Source: SB25 sp029560875 (lineage in GTDB: Bacteria; Bacteroidota; Bacteroidia; Bacteroidales; Tenuifilaceae). Taken from it: DNA of 64,000 bases. The position numbers were made by a program, and so were the translations under genes. Below are positions 16,914-24,414 of the stretch, in pieces. A model generated the notes under the pieces. The model made no database searches and had not been told where the DNA came from. It was given only the letters and a program-made list of their open reading frames with translations. Each line of letters begins with the position of its first letter. The stretch's first letter is position 1. Location of the stretch: NCBI GenBank assembly GCA_035388225.1, contig DAOOPM010000001.1, forward strand, positions 186,001-250,000, written 5' to 3'.

Positions 16914-17828
16914 TTATGCTGTGTACTTTGTACGCAATTCTTTAACTTTAAGTTTGAGTTTATTGAAAACTTCAGGTTTCACAGTAACCACATTCTTGGA
17001 ACTTAAAGTGGCCACCTTACTCTTGCTATCCTGAACAACCTCAACCTTTGATACGGAGATTTGCACCTCGTCGTAAATTTTCTTTAATTCAGCTATATCG
17101 TTATAAATATCCTTAATATCAGGATTTTCGATATTTTGGTTTAAAAGATTAAGAACTGTTTCTAACGAAAATTTTTGGTCTATAATTCTATCAACTAATT
17201 CGTTATCAGTGGAATTAACATCGCCCACCAATGATGTTGCAATGTAAAGCCCTTCGAGCCAGCCACCAACCAGTATTATTGAACCAACGGCAACCCTATC
17301 GTCCTCCTCTAGAATAGAGTTGGTATTAAGAAAGGTCTCCGAAATAGTTTCCATTATCACCTCACGATTATTAACATTCTCCTCCAAGCGCTGAATAACG
17401 GCATTATCAATGGCGTTAAGAATGCCCAAATTCTCAGCCATCTTTTTGGATGCTGTCATGAACTTAATGGTAGCCTGAGTTTGGTCGAAAAGGCTTGCAT
17501 AACTTAAATCGGTACTATAAATACCCAAGTTAAGCGCCATACTCTTATTGGTATTGTATCGCGAAACATTTTCAACTGGATTCAAAATTTCCTCGTTATA
17601 CTTAGCGCCTGAACGCTTTAGTATTAGAGCTGTTTCCAACGGCGATGGCAAGGAGTAAAAAATTTGCTTAACAGACTGTATACCTGCAGTCACAGTACTA
17701 TCCGTTGCAAGTTCATCGGTCGATACCGTAATTGCATCCTTACTTCGGTCGGACTTGCAGGAACTGACCACAAAAATGAGCATCAAGCCTAGTAGCACTA
17801 ATCGATTCTTGGCTAACCCTATGACCAT
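16914..17828 (-). CDS. Hypothetical lipoprotein
   Basis: About 304 residues from the ATG at 17828; a TTG three codons earlier is possible. The N terminus is hydrophobic and ends in a lipobox-like VVSSC followed by KSDRSKD, so it is probably lipidated and sorted to the envelope. The rest is largely alpha-helical and charged, with a C-terminal segment EVFNKLKLKVKELRTKY. No known domain is recognised. Co-transcription with the secreted protein gene at 16465 is likely. Confidence 0.75.
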   Translation of the reverse strand: MVIGLAKNRLVLLGLMLIFVVSSCKSDRSKDAITVSTDELATDSTVTAGIQSVKQIFYSLPSPLETALILKRSGAKYNEEILNPVENVSRYNTNKSMALNLGIYSTDLSYASLFDQTQATIKFMTASKKMAENLGILNAIDNAVIQRLEENVNNREVIMETISETFLNTNSILEEDDRVAVGSIILVGGWLEGLYIATSLVGDVNSTDNELVDRIIDQKFSLETVLNLLNQNIENPDIKDIYNDIAELKKIYDEVQISVSKVEVVQDSKSKVATLSSKNVVTVKPEVFNKLKLKVKELRTKYTA

Positions 17829-18020
17829 AACTATCAAATTTTATTTGGGTTAATAACAATGTCTAATGTTTTCAACAAGTAAAGTTAATATAAATTTGAA
17901 AAAGTCAATATAAATAGATGTTTTTTTAAAGAGAGCTAAACTAACACTTATTAGTATTGAATTATTTTAAATTGTTTTATGTCAACCTAAAAATCCTTAC
18001 TTTTCTCTTACAACAATGAT

Positions 18021-18028
18021 TACCTTTG
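18021..18028 (+). promoter_or_regulatory. Promoter -7 element of HEAT-like gene
   Basis: TACCTTTG fits TAnnTTTG and lies 16 bp before the ATG at 18045. Confidence 0.5.
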
Positions 18029-18044
18029 CAAAAATTATTTCAAA

Positions 18045-18584
18045 ATGGAGAGCAAGAGCAACAATATCAATACTAAGAAAGCAATATTCGAGCAAAATCT
18101 CATGGAAGGCTCCGATGAGTTTATAATTTCGACCCTTGAGGAACTCCGCGAGAGTGGTGAGGATTATATGGTTGGTTCCATTATCAATTTACTATTCACT
18201 AAGCGTAGCGAGGTTTTAAAGGAAGCTGTGGTGAGTTTTTTAGTTGACATCAAAAATCAATCCGCTGCAGTGGAAATTATCAACGCAATTAAAGAGAAAC
18301 GGAATCTGTCCGATGTATCGCACTTAGTTTCCGTTTGCTGGCAAAGCAGGCTCGATTTCAGCAATGAGATTGAACTATTTATCGATTTGCTCTCCAAAGC
18401 AGACTACCAAACCAGCATTGAGGCCTTTAGTGTAATTGAGGATGCGTTGGATAATACTAGCGATGAAAAGATTGCTGAATACACCTTACATTTAAAAAAT
18501 GAGGTTAAGAAAATCTCGAAAGACAAACAACCTCTAGTACAACAAATGATTTTAGTTATGGAGGAATTTGGAGGGGGAAGATAG
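18045..18584 (+). CDS. HEAT-repeat-like protein of unknown function
   Basis: A 179-residue, acidic, all-helical protein without signal peptide. Its helix pairs recur at about 30-residue spacing (for example TLEELRESGEDYMVGSIINL and KEAVVSFLVDIKNQSAAVEI), as in HEAT/ARM repeats. It may serve as a protein-binding scaffold in the cytoplasm. It is a single gene with its own -7 element. Downstream lie a period-7 tract and a terminator. Confidence 0.7.
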   Translation: MESKSNNINTKKAIFEQNLMEGSDEFIISTLEELRESGEDYMVGSIINLLFTKRSEVLKEAVVSFLVDIKNQSAAVEIINAIKEKRNLSDVSHLVSVCWQSRLDFSNEIELFIDLLSKADYQTSIEAFSVIEDALDNTSDEKIAEYTLHLKNEVKKISKDKQPLVQQMILVMEEFGGGR

Positions 18585-18585
18585 A

Positions 18586-18613
18586 GAAGTTAGAAGATTG
18601 AAGTAAGAGAATA
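18586..18613. repeat. Period-7 array
   Basis: GAAGTTA, GAAGATT, GAAGTAA, GAGAATA in exact 7-bp register, immediately after the stop of the HEAT-like gene. Confidence 0.5.
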
Positions 18614-18635
18614 CTTACGACAAAATATTAAAAAC

Positions 18636-18664
18636 AAAGCCGATGGTAAAATTCATCGGCTTTT
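18636..18664 (+). terminator. Terminator after HEAT-like gene (probably bidirectional)
   Basis: Stem AAAGCCGATG / CATCGGCTTT, 8-nt loop, followed by TTTTGTTTT. It also lies downstream of the convergent dihydroorotate-dehydrogenase-like gene. Confidence 0.8.
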
Positions 18665-18684
18665 GTTTTGGTTTTATATATCAA

Positions 18685-19662
18685 CTATTCATAGTTAGAG
18701 TAGTACTTCATAAACTGGCTACGCTCGTAATGCGATGGATTTTCAATTTTGCCATAGTTCATTAAGCCTTTAAAGTCGTTAATTGACTTGTAGCCCTTTT
18801 TGTTCATCCAATCGGCCATTGCATTTAGCATTGTAGCAATATGCTGTGGCCCATTCTTATAAATTGCCGAACAAACCTGAACGGACGATGCTCCAGCAAG
18901 TATTGCCTTAATCATTGCATCGCCATCGTGAACGCCTGTTGATGCAGAAATATCAATTTTAGGTACAAGATGATTTGCCATTCCAACCCAACGCAAGGTA
19001 TTTCTCAAATCAGCAGGATTGCTTAACACTGACGAAGGAACAACTTTCATTGCATTGATATCAAAATCGGGCTCAAAGAAACGGTTGAAAAGTACCACAC
19101 CCTTAGCCTTTCTGTACCAAAGTTGCTCAATAATTCGAAGCGGATTAGTAAAATGATTTCCCAGCTTAAACGCAACAGGAATTGTCACAATTTGGGCTAA
19201 CTTATCGGCTAAAGTAAAATAAACCTCCTCCAGCTCAGCGGGGGTTTTACGAACATCGGTGGGCAACATAAAAACGTTTACCTCCAACGCATCGGCGCCT
19301 GCTTGCTGAATTTGCGAAGCAAAGGTTACCCATTGCGATGCGCTTACACAGTTAATGCTGGCAATTACAGGAATCTTAACTGCAGCCTTGGCCTGCTTAA
19401 TCATCTCGATATACGATTGCACATTGTTTGCGGTAACGTAGCTTTTAAGATAATCGGCGGCCTCGGTATAGTCGGAGTACTGAGCAAGGTTATCGACCTC
19501 GTGCATTATTTGCTCCTCAAAAAGCGATTTTAGCACAATTGCACCAGCCCCCATCTCCTCGTACTTCTTAATTCTATCTACAGACGAGTTTAACCCCGAA
19601 CTACTAACAATTAAGGGCGATTTAAGGGCTAATCCCAAATAATTTGTTTCAAAATTTGCCAT
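18685..19662 (-). CDS. Dihydroorotate dehydrogenase-like protein
   Basis: A 325-residue FMN TIM-barrel protein of the PyrD/DHOD superfamily. It opens with the class-1-like NYLGLALKSPLIVSSSGLN and has IPVIASINCVS and VFMLPTDV in the middle. The phosphate-binding end is DISASTGVHDGDAMIKAILAGASSVQVCSAIYKNG. It is annotated in this phylum as a DHOD-like protein distinct from true PyrD, and I cannot confirm that it oxidises dihydroorotate. The usual active-site Cys/Ser loop is not obvious. A promoter -7 element is visible just upstream, overlapping the end of yggS. Confidence 0.85.
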   Translation of the reverse strand: MANFETNYLGLALKSPLIVSSSGLNSSVDRIKKYEEMGAGAIVLKSLFEEQIMHEVDNLAQYSDYTEAADYLKSYVTANNVQSYIEMIKQAKAAVKIPVIASINCVSASQWVTFASQIQQAGADALEVNVFMLPTDVRKTPAELEEVYFTLADKLAQIVTIPVAFKLGNHFTNPLRIIEQLWYRKAKGVVLFNRFFEPDFDINAMKVVPSSVLSNPADLRNTLRWVGMANHLVPKIDISASTGVHDGDAMIKAILAGASSVQVCSAIYKNGPQHIATMLNAMADWMNKKGYKSINDFKGLMNYGKIENPSHYERSQFMKYYSNYE

Positions 19663-19690
19663 TGCGTTTAGGTTTAGTAGGCGTAAATTA

Positions 19691-19698
19691 CAAAATTA
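19691..19698 (-). promoter_or_regulatory. Promoter -7 element of DHOD-like gene
   Basis: TAATTTTG on the minus strand, 28 bp before the ATG at 19662 and overlapping the last bases of yggS. Confidence 0.45.
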
Positions 19699-20373
19699 GT
19701 TTGATTTATAGTTTCTGTGACCAAAAATATTACTGCCAATCCGAACCATTGTACTCCCCTCCTCTACTGCTACAGCGTAGTCGCTCGACATACCCATGGA
19801 CAGTTCCTTAAACCAAGGCTTATCGGCAAAGTATTTCTCCTTAACTGATTTAAACAGATTGTTAAGGAATTTAAACTCCATGCGAACCTGAGCCATATTA
19901 TCGGTAAAGGTTGCCATTCCCATTAAGCCAACCACACGAATATTCTTCATTTCCTTAAAATCATTGGAACTGAGCAGTTCCTCCAACTCATCGGCCGAAA
20001 GGCCAAACTTTGTCTCCTCCGATGCTATATGAATTTGTAGCAAGCAGTCTATAACCCTATTGTGTTTCTGAGCCTCCTTGTCAATTACCTCCAGTAATTT
20101 TATACTATCTACTGAATGAATAAGGCTAACAAACGCTGCAATATACTTAACCTTATTGGACTGCAAATGTCCTATAAGATGCCACTCAATATCCTTGGGC
20201 ATTCCCTCGTACTTTGAAACCAACTCCTGCACTTTGTTTTCGCCAAAAATCCTATGGCCAGCATTGTAGGCCTCCATAATAACCTCTACGGGATGTGTTT
20301 TAGAAACAGCCACCAATGTAACGTGCGGTGGAAGTGAACTCTTAATTTCCTGAATATTGGTTTGAATGCTCAT
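19696..20373 (-). CDS. YggS family PLP-binding protein
   Basis: A 225-residue PLP-homeostasis protein (PROSC/YggS). The PLP lysine lies in VAVSKTHP (Lys25). Other marks are FGENKVQEL, WHLIGHLQSNK, SVDS and GLMGMATF, and the C-terminal LSMGMSSDYAVAVEEGSTMVRIG is the family signature. These proteins buffer pyridoxal phosphate and affect amino-acid metabolism, with no known catalytic turnover. A -7 element is visible 18 bp before the ATG. Confidence 0.95.
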   Translation of the reverse strand: MSIQTNIQEIKSSLPPHVTLVAVSKTHPVEVIMEAYNAGHRIFGENKVQELVSKYEGMPKDIEWHLIGHLQSNKVKYIAAFVSLIHSVDSIKLLEVIDKEAQKHNRVIDCLLQIHIASEETKFGLSADELEELLSSNDFKEMKNIRVVGLMGMATFTDNMAQVRMEFKFLNNLFKSVKEKYFADKPWFKELSMGMSSDYAVAVEEGSTMVRIGSNIFGHRNYKSN

Positions 20374-20390
20374 TACTAAATGCTTTTGTG

Positions 20391-20398
20391 CAAAATTA
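20391..20398 (-). promoter_or_regulatory. yggS promoter -7 element
   Basis: TAATTTTG on the minus strand, 18 bp before the yggS ATG. Confidence 0.5.
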
Positions 20399-20432
20399 GG
20401 ATTTTTTGCCTAAGGGCAAAACTTTAATCTTG

Positions 20433-20460
20433 GTTGTTAGTTGAAAGTTTTCGAAAGTTT
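20433..20460. repeat. Period-7 tract at the edge of the hairpin array
   Basis: GTTGTTA, GTTGAAA, GTTTTCG, AAAGTTT in 7-bp steps, passing directly into the first unit of the hairpin-repeat region. Confidence 0.35.
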
Positions 20461-21060
20461 CTCTTTAAAGCAATTTTGACGTTTCCAAGTCCGCCAGTCG
20501 GTGGACTTGGAAACGTCTTGTAAATTGGGAAAGTCCCAGATTCCCATGTTCGCGCTCGTCTTATGACGAGTGCGGTATTATACTACATAAAGAAACTGAT
20601 TTTATGTGCCAATAATGATGTGGTATTAAAAAGAGCTCAAACAAATAAATCTATCCGACTATCAGCGCACGCGTCCAAAAAAAGACGCGCGCGAACAGGG
20701 GTTTTCGAAAGTTTCTCTTCATAGCTATTTTGACGTTTCCATGTCCACAAGCCTGTGGACGATGGAAAGTCCTCGGTCTAGGCACAACTTTCCATCGTGG
20801 CGATAGCCACATGGAAACGTTAAGTCTTTATATTTGACGTTTCCAAGTCCGCCAGTCGGTGGACGTTGGAGAGTCTTGTAAATTGGGAAAGTCCTAGGTT
20901 TCCAGGTTCGCGCTCGTCTTATGACGAGTGCGGTATTATACTATATAAGGAAACTGGTTTTATGTGCCAATAATGATGCGGTATTAAAAAGAGCTCAAAC
21001 AAATAAATCTATTCGACTATCAGCGCACGCGTCCAAAAAAAAGACGCGCGCGAACAGGGG
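20447..21060. repeat. Two-copy direct repeat built of strong hairpins
   Basis: Copy A (20447-20700) and copy B (20701-21060) share an almost identical 188-bp 3' core (20514-20701 and 20873-21060). Each core contains CTCGTCTTATGACGAG, a perfect hairpin, and is bounded by GTTCGCGC at the start and GCGCGAAC at the end. Upstream of each core lie hairpins with stems GACGTTTCCAAGTCC / GGACTTGGAAACGTC (20478-20517). Copy B has three such hairpins with different tips, including GTCCACA/TGTGGAC. A small frame in each copy starts at the ATG within the CTCGTC hairpin, but differences between the copies change amino acids freely, so I do not call it coding. Probably a non-autonomous, REP-like mobile element. 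Confidence 0.75.
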
Positions 21061-21092
21061 TGAAAGGAACTGCCTGTTATACACAGTTTTTT

Positions 21093-22427
21093 TTAATATT
21101 TATCTAATTCTACTTTTCCTCTATTAATTTTTAACATTGATTGTCTGAACAATAAGTTAACTAAAAGAGAGTCATTTTCATTATATCGGTTATTATTGAG
21201 AGTTTGATGTAGAGACAAGTATTCTCCAAATAGTTTATTGTTAACAACTACTCTTTTATTCTCAATATATCTTATTGAGTCTCCATTATAAGATAAATAA
21301 ATAGTATCGTTTTGCAGTGATTTGTTCTTTACAGGAAAACTAAAGCCTTCAAAAAGTTTTAAACGAGAATAAATCAACTGAGCGGTAATCTCTTCTCCTT
21401 GAATGCTTATAGCTTCAAGTCCGTCATTACTAACTGATAAGTTGATTATTGGCGTATTTGTAATTTCAGTTATTTGATGTGTTTTATAGTCAAAGGCTAT
21501 TGCACCTCCAAAATTGGCAAAGTCTCCACCTTCATAGTACTCTATCCATTCTCCAAAACCTATTAAAAAATTGTCCTTTTTTATAAAATCATCAAAGTAT
21601 TCAAGGCTAGTTTCTATTTTATTAACATTATTGTTATCCAAATTGTAAATAAATAAACATGCATTACCTTTTAAGTAATATCCACATTTATCCATTGGAG
21701 AACCAATTATTATTAGTTGATTATTAATTAAATAAGAACTAAAAAATTTGTAATTTGATTCAAATACATAATTATTGATTTCATTTATAGGAGTAATACT
21801 TTTACTTTCCTTTTCATACTTAAATAATCCATAATGAAAGTCTAGATAGTAAATTTCTTTTTCCGTTTCATTTATGCTTGTTATTTTTTTAAATGCAGGA
21901 AGGTTTAAATAATCCGTTCTTTCAAGGTTTTCGGTATCAATTCTAGACAAACCAAATTTTGAACCAATCCAAATAGATGAACTATCAACGAAAAAGTCAT
22001 TTATTCTTTCATAAGGAAACCTAAAAATCTCTTTTTTTATTGTGTCAACTATTTCTTGCTTATAGTAAGCAGCTCCTTCATCTGCATGAACAGTTAAACA
22101 CCATGAACCATGTTGGATTTGACAAGACGAGTATACAGAAAACTTGTATCCATTTGGGAAATGGCTAGAATATGCTAGTTCTGGGGTTGCTTTTATGTCA
22201 GTCTTATTTATAGTGTCTTTGACGAGCCATTCATCCTTATCTTGATTATAAAAGAGTGTGCCATTAGTTGTAATGCAAAATAATGTATCATTACTTTTAT
22301 AAAATGAAGTTATATTATTTAAATCTTTAAATTCAAATAGATTGGAGTCTACTTTTTCATCTTTACTTGTTTGCGTTGAACAAGAAAAAGTTATAAATAA
22401 ACTTAAAATAATTATATTTTCTTTCAT
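21093..22427 (-). CDS. Hypothetical lipoprotein, possible beta-propeller
   Basis: A 444-residue protein whose N terminus (MKENIIILSLFITFSCSTQ) is a lipoprotein signal with the lipidated Cys at about 16. The body alternates short beta strands with Asn/Asp/Tyr-rich turns. It includes WIGSKFGLSRID, a segment like two-component-regulator propeller repeats, so a beta-propeller surface lipoprotein is plausible. The gene is clearly more AT-rich than its neighbours. It stands alone and ends 33 bp from the hairpin-repeat array, which fits recent acquisition. No promoter matching TAnnTTTG was found. Confidence 0.7.
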   Translation of the reverse strand: MKENIIILSLFITFSCSTQTSKDEKVDSNLFEFKDLNNITSFYKSNDTLFCITTNGTLFYNQDKDEWLVKDTINKTDIKATPELAYSSHFPNGYKFSVYSSCQIQHGSWCLTVHADEGAAYYKQEIVDTIKKEIFRFPYERINDFFVDSSSIWIGSKFGLSRIDTENLERTDYLNLPAFKKITSINETEKEIYYLDFHYGLFKYEKESKSITPINEINNYVFESNYKFFSSYLINNQLIIIGSPMDKCGYYLKGNACLFIYNLDNNNVNKIETSLEYFDDFIKKDNFLIGFGEWIEYYEGGDFANFGGAIAFDYKTHQITEITNTPIINLSVSNDGLEAISIQGEEITAQLIYSRLKLFEGFSFPVKNKSLQNDTIYLSYNGDSIRYIENKRVVVNNKLFGEYLSLHQTLNNNRYNENDSLLVNLLFRQSMLKINRGKVELDKY

Positions 22428-22631
22428 ATAAATAGTTTGTTAAATCTCCTTGTTTCTTAGAAAATTTAGTATAACTCTCTTATCTAATTACTTTTATTAA
22501 TCAATTAAACCAAACGAGTTAAATCAATTACATAACCAAAAAATTACTTACGATACCCATTTGGTTTTATAAAAGTAAAAATAAGTTACACAAAAACAAA
22601 GGCAAACTGGAATAATTAAGGCAATTGCACA

Positions 22632-22682
22632 GACTCACCCCTACCCCTCTCTATCTGAACGACAGAGAGGGGAGAATAACCC
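22632..22682. repeat. C/G-rich palindromic repeat
   Basis: CCCCTCTCT and AGAGAGGGG form a 9-bp stem with an 11-nt loop, preceded by GACTCACCCCTA. The wording matches the longer repeat at 61126-61218, so both belong to one dispersed family. Confidence 0.6.
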
Positions 22683-22706
22683 AATGGCTAATTTCTTACT
22701 AACGAA

Positions 22707-22730
22707 AAAAGCGCCCTTTGGGGCGCTTTT
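22707..22730 (-). terminator. Terminator of the serC-serA-DUF1015 unit
   Basis: Stem AAAAGCGCCC / GGGCGCTTTT with a 4-nt loop. On the minus strand it is followed by T residues, 17 bp after the DUF1015 stop. Confidence 0.85.
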
Positions 22731-22746
22731 CAGTATTGAGTTGCTA

Positions 22747-23988
22747 TTACTTTAACTCGTGAATTACAATACCGCTACGGAGTTTTGGCTCGAACCAAGT
22801 GGTTTTTGGAGGCATGATATTGCCTGTATCGGCAATGTCGATTAGCTGTTTCATTGAAACTGGGTAAAGGGCAAATGCCACCTTCATATCACCACTATCG
22901 ACACGTTTCTTAAGTTCGCCTAAACCACGGATACCTCCCACAAAATCAATTCTCTTTGATGTTCTCAAATCCTTGATATCAAGGATTGGCTCAAGAACCA
23001 AGTTTGACAGAATTGTAACGTCAAGAACACCAATTGGGTCGTTATCGTTGTAGGTTCCGGGTTTTGCGGTTAACGAGTACCATTTACCCTCAAGGTACAT
23101 ACTAAAGTTATGTAACTTGTTAGGGGTATAAATGCCTGTACCCATCTCCTTAACCTCGAAACCAGCCTGTAACTTCTCAATTAGTTGCTGAGCGGTTAAG
23201 CCGTTCAAATCTTTTACTACACGGTTGTAATCAATAATTTTCAACTGATTATCGGGGAAAATTACTGCCAAGAAGTAGTTGTACTCCTCATTACCAGTGT
23301 GGTTTGGATTTGCTGCCTTTTTCTCAAGGCCAACACGTGCAGCAGCAGCTGTACGGTGGTGACCATCGGCTACGTAAAGCGCAGGAACTGCAGCAAAAAT
23401 CTCGGTGATACGCTTGTTAACAGCAGCATCGTCGATAACCCAGAAATGGTGACCAAAACCATCCTCTGCCACAAAATCGTAAACAGGCTTGTTGTTCTTT
23501 ACAACATTCTCAACAATTTGGTCCATCTCCTTAACTGCAGGGTATGCAAAAAATACAGGCTCAATGTTTGCGTTCTGGTTACGAACGTGAATCATGCGGT
23601 CCTCCTCTTTATCTGGACGAGTAAGCTCGTGCTTCTTAATTTTACCCTCCATATAATCCTCGAAATGACAAGCAGCCACAAGTCCGTACTGAGTGCGTCC
23701 ATCCATAGTTTGAGCATAGATGTAGTACTTTTCCTCAGTGTCCTGAACTAACCAGCCATTTGCTTTCCATTTCTTGTAGTTCTCAACGGCTTTATCGTAA
23801 GCTTCCTGAGAGTGCTCATCGATAATTGGGTTGAAATCAATCTCTGGCTTAATAATGTGAAGTAACGACTTCTCCCCTGCCTCAGCCTGAGCCTCAACAG
23901 AGTTCAACACATCGTAAGGACGCGATGCTACTTCCTTAGCCAGCTCCTTTGGTGGGCGAATACCCTTGAATGATTTTATTTTTACCAT
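22747..23988 (-). CDS. DUF1015 family protein
   Basis: A 413-residue protein of the DUF1015 family. Marks are the opening IRPPKELAKEVASRPYDVLN, then LLHIIKPEIDF, and VADGHHRTAAAARV near residue 205-218, which is the most conserved family segment. The biochemical role is unestablished. The family is recurrently found beside serC and serA in Bacteroidota, as here, so a link to serine or phosphoserine metabolism is inferred from context. It is the last gene of the unit before a strong terminator. A four-helix-bundle gene lies between it and serA. Confidence 0.92.
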   Translation of the reverse strand: MVKIKSFKGIRPPKELAKEVASRPYDVLNSVEAQAEAGEKSLLHIIKPEIDFNPIIDEHSQEAYDKAVENYKKWKANGWLVQDTEEKYYIYAQTMDGRTQYGLVAACHFEDYMEGKIKKHELTRPDKEEDRMIHVRNQNANIEPVFFAYPAVKEMDQIVENVVKNNKPVYDFVAEDGFGHHFWVIDDAAVNKRITEIFAAVPALYVADGHHRTAAAARVGLEKKAANPNHTGNEEYNYFLAVIFPDNQLKIIDYNRVVKDLNGLTAQQLIEKLQAGFEVKEMGTGIYTPNKLHNFSMYLEGKWYSLTAKPGTYNDNDPIGVLDVTILSNLVLEPILDIKDLRTSKRIDFVGGIRGLGELKKRVDSGDMKVAFALYPVSMKQLIDIADTGNIMPPKTTWFEPKLRSGIVIHELK

Positions 23989-24000
23989 TTCGTTTAAAAA

Positions 24001-24028
24001 GTTAATCGTGAATCGTGGGTCGTTAAAC
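24001..24028. repeat. Left period-7 array of four-helix-bundle cassette 1
   Basis: GTTAATC, GTGAATC, GTGGGTC, GTTAAAC in exact 7-bp register. It overlaps the stop codon of the four-helix-bundle gene (24023-24025). Confidence 0.75.
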
Positions 24029-24370
24029 GGTTTTGAGATACCTAACTAAACCTAAAATAATCTGCTTTACTTTGCTCAACTTTGCAATTATCTCATCAAC
24101 TTCTTTAATATAATCTAGTTTATGAGATATTATCATCTGAGTTTCGAGTTCTGCCAATGAACCAAGCGAGATATATAAAAAATGTATAGTCTCCTTCGAA
24201 CTACTTCTGGCACACCCTTCGGCAATATTTGAAGGAACTGAAACAGCCGCTCTTCTAATCTGTTGAACTAAGCCAAACATTTCTTCTTTAGGAAAAGATT
24301 TTGTGATAGAGTACATTTCCACAGATAAATCAACGGAAACCTTCCACGCATCTAATTCCTTATGGTCCAT
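24023..24370 (-). CDS. Four-helix bundle protein (S23/IVS-type), cassette 1
   Basis: A 115-residue all-helical protein of the 23S rRNA intervening-sequence (S23) / four-helix-bundle family. The family pattern is AWKVSVDLSVEMYSITKSFP, FGLVQQIRRAAVSVPSNIAEG and ISLGSLAELETQ. Members form a basic pentameric bundle related to the Avd accessory protein of diversity-generating retroelements, and their cellular role is unknown. The gene sits between serA and DUF1015 in the same direction. It is bracketed by inverted period-7 arrays (24001-24028 and 24383-24410), which suggests it entered the operon as a cassette. A second, divergent member lies at 63338. Confidence 0.9.
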   Translation of the reverse strand: MDHKELDAWKVSVDLSVEMYSITKSFPKEEMFGLVQQIRRAAVSVPSNIAEGCARSSSKETIHFLYISLGSLAELETQMIISHKLDYIKEVDEIIAKLSKVKQIILGLVRYLKTV

Positions 24371-24382
24371 ACAGTATCTTTC

Positions 24383-24410
24383 GTTTAACGATTAACGCTT
24401 AACGTCTCAC
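24383..24410. repeat. Right period-7 array of four-helix-bundle cassette 1
   Basis: GTTTAAC, GATTAAC, GCTTAAC, GTCTCAC in exact 7-bp register. The reverse complement (GTGAGAC, GTTAAGC, GTTAATC, GTTAAAC) has the same wording as the left array, so the pair is inverted. Confidence 0.75.
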
Positions 24411-24414
24411 TGTG

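Larger units (their letters stand above)
22428..22746. other. Intergenic region: AT-rich tract, hairpin repeat, terminator
   Basis: No gene is seen. The first 190 bp are very AT-rich and carry the start region of the lipoprotein gene. A palindromic repeat lies at 22632-22682 and a terminator at 22707-22730. Confidence 0.5.

Noticed and set aside
20447..21060. Possible CRISPR array
   Set aside because: Repeats are not of constant length or spacing, stems vary at the tips, only two long copies exist, and no cas gene is near.
20921..21127. Small open frame starting in the repeat (about 68 codons)
   Set aside because: It begins in the CTCGTC hairpin. The equivalent frame in the first repeat copy differs by amino-acid-changing substitutions and another C terminus, so there is no sign of protein selection.
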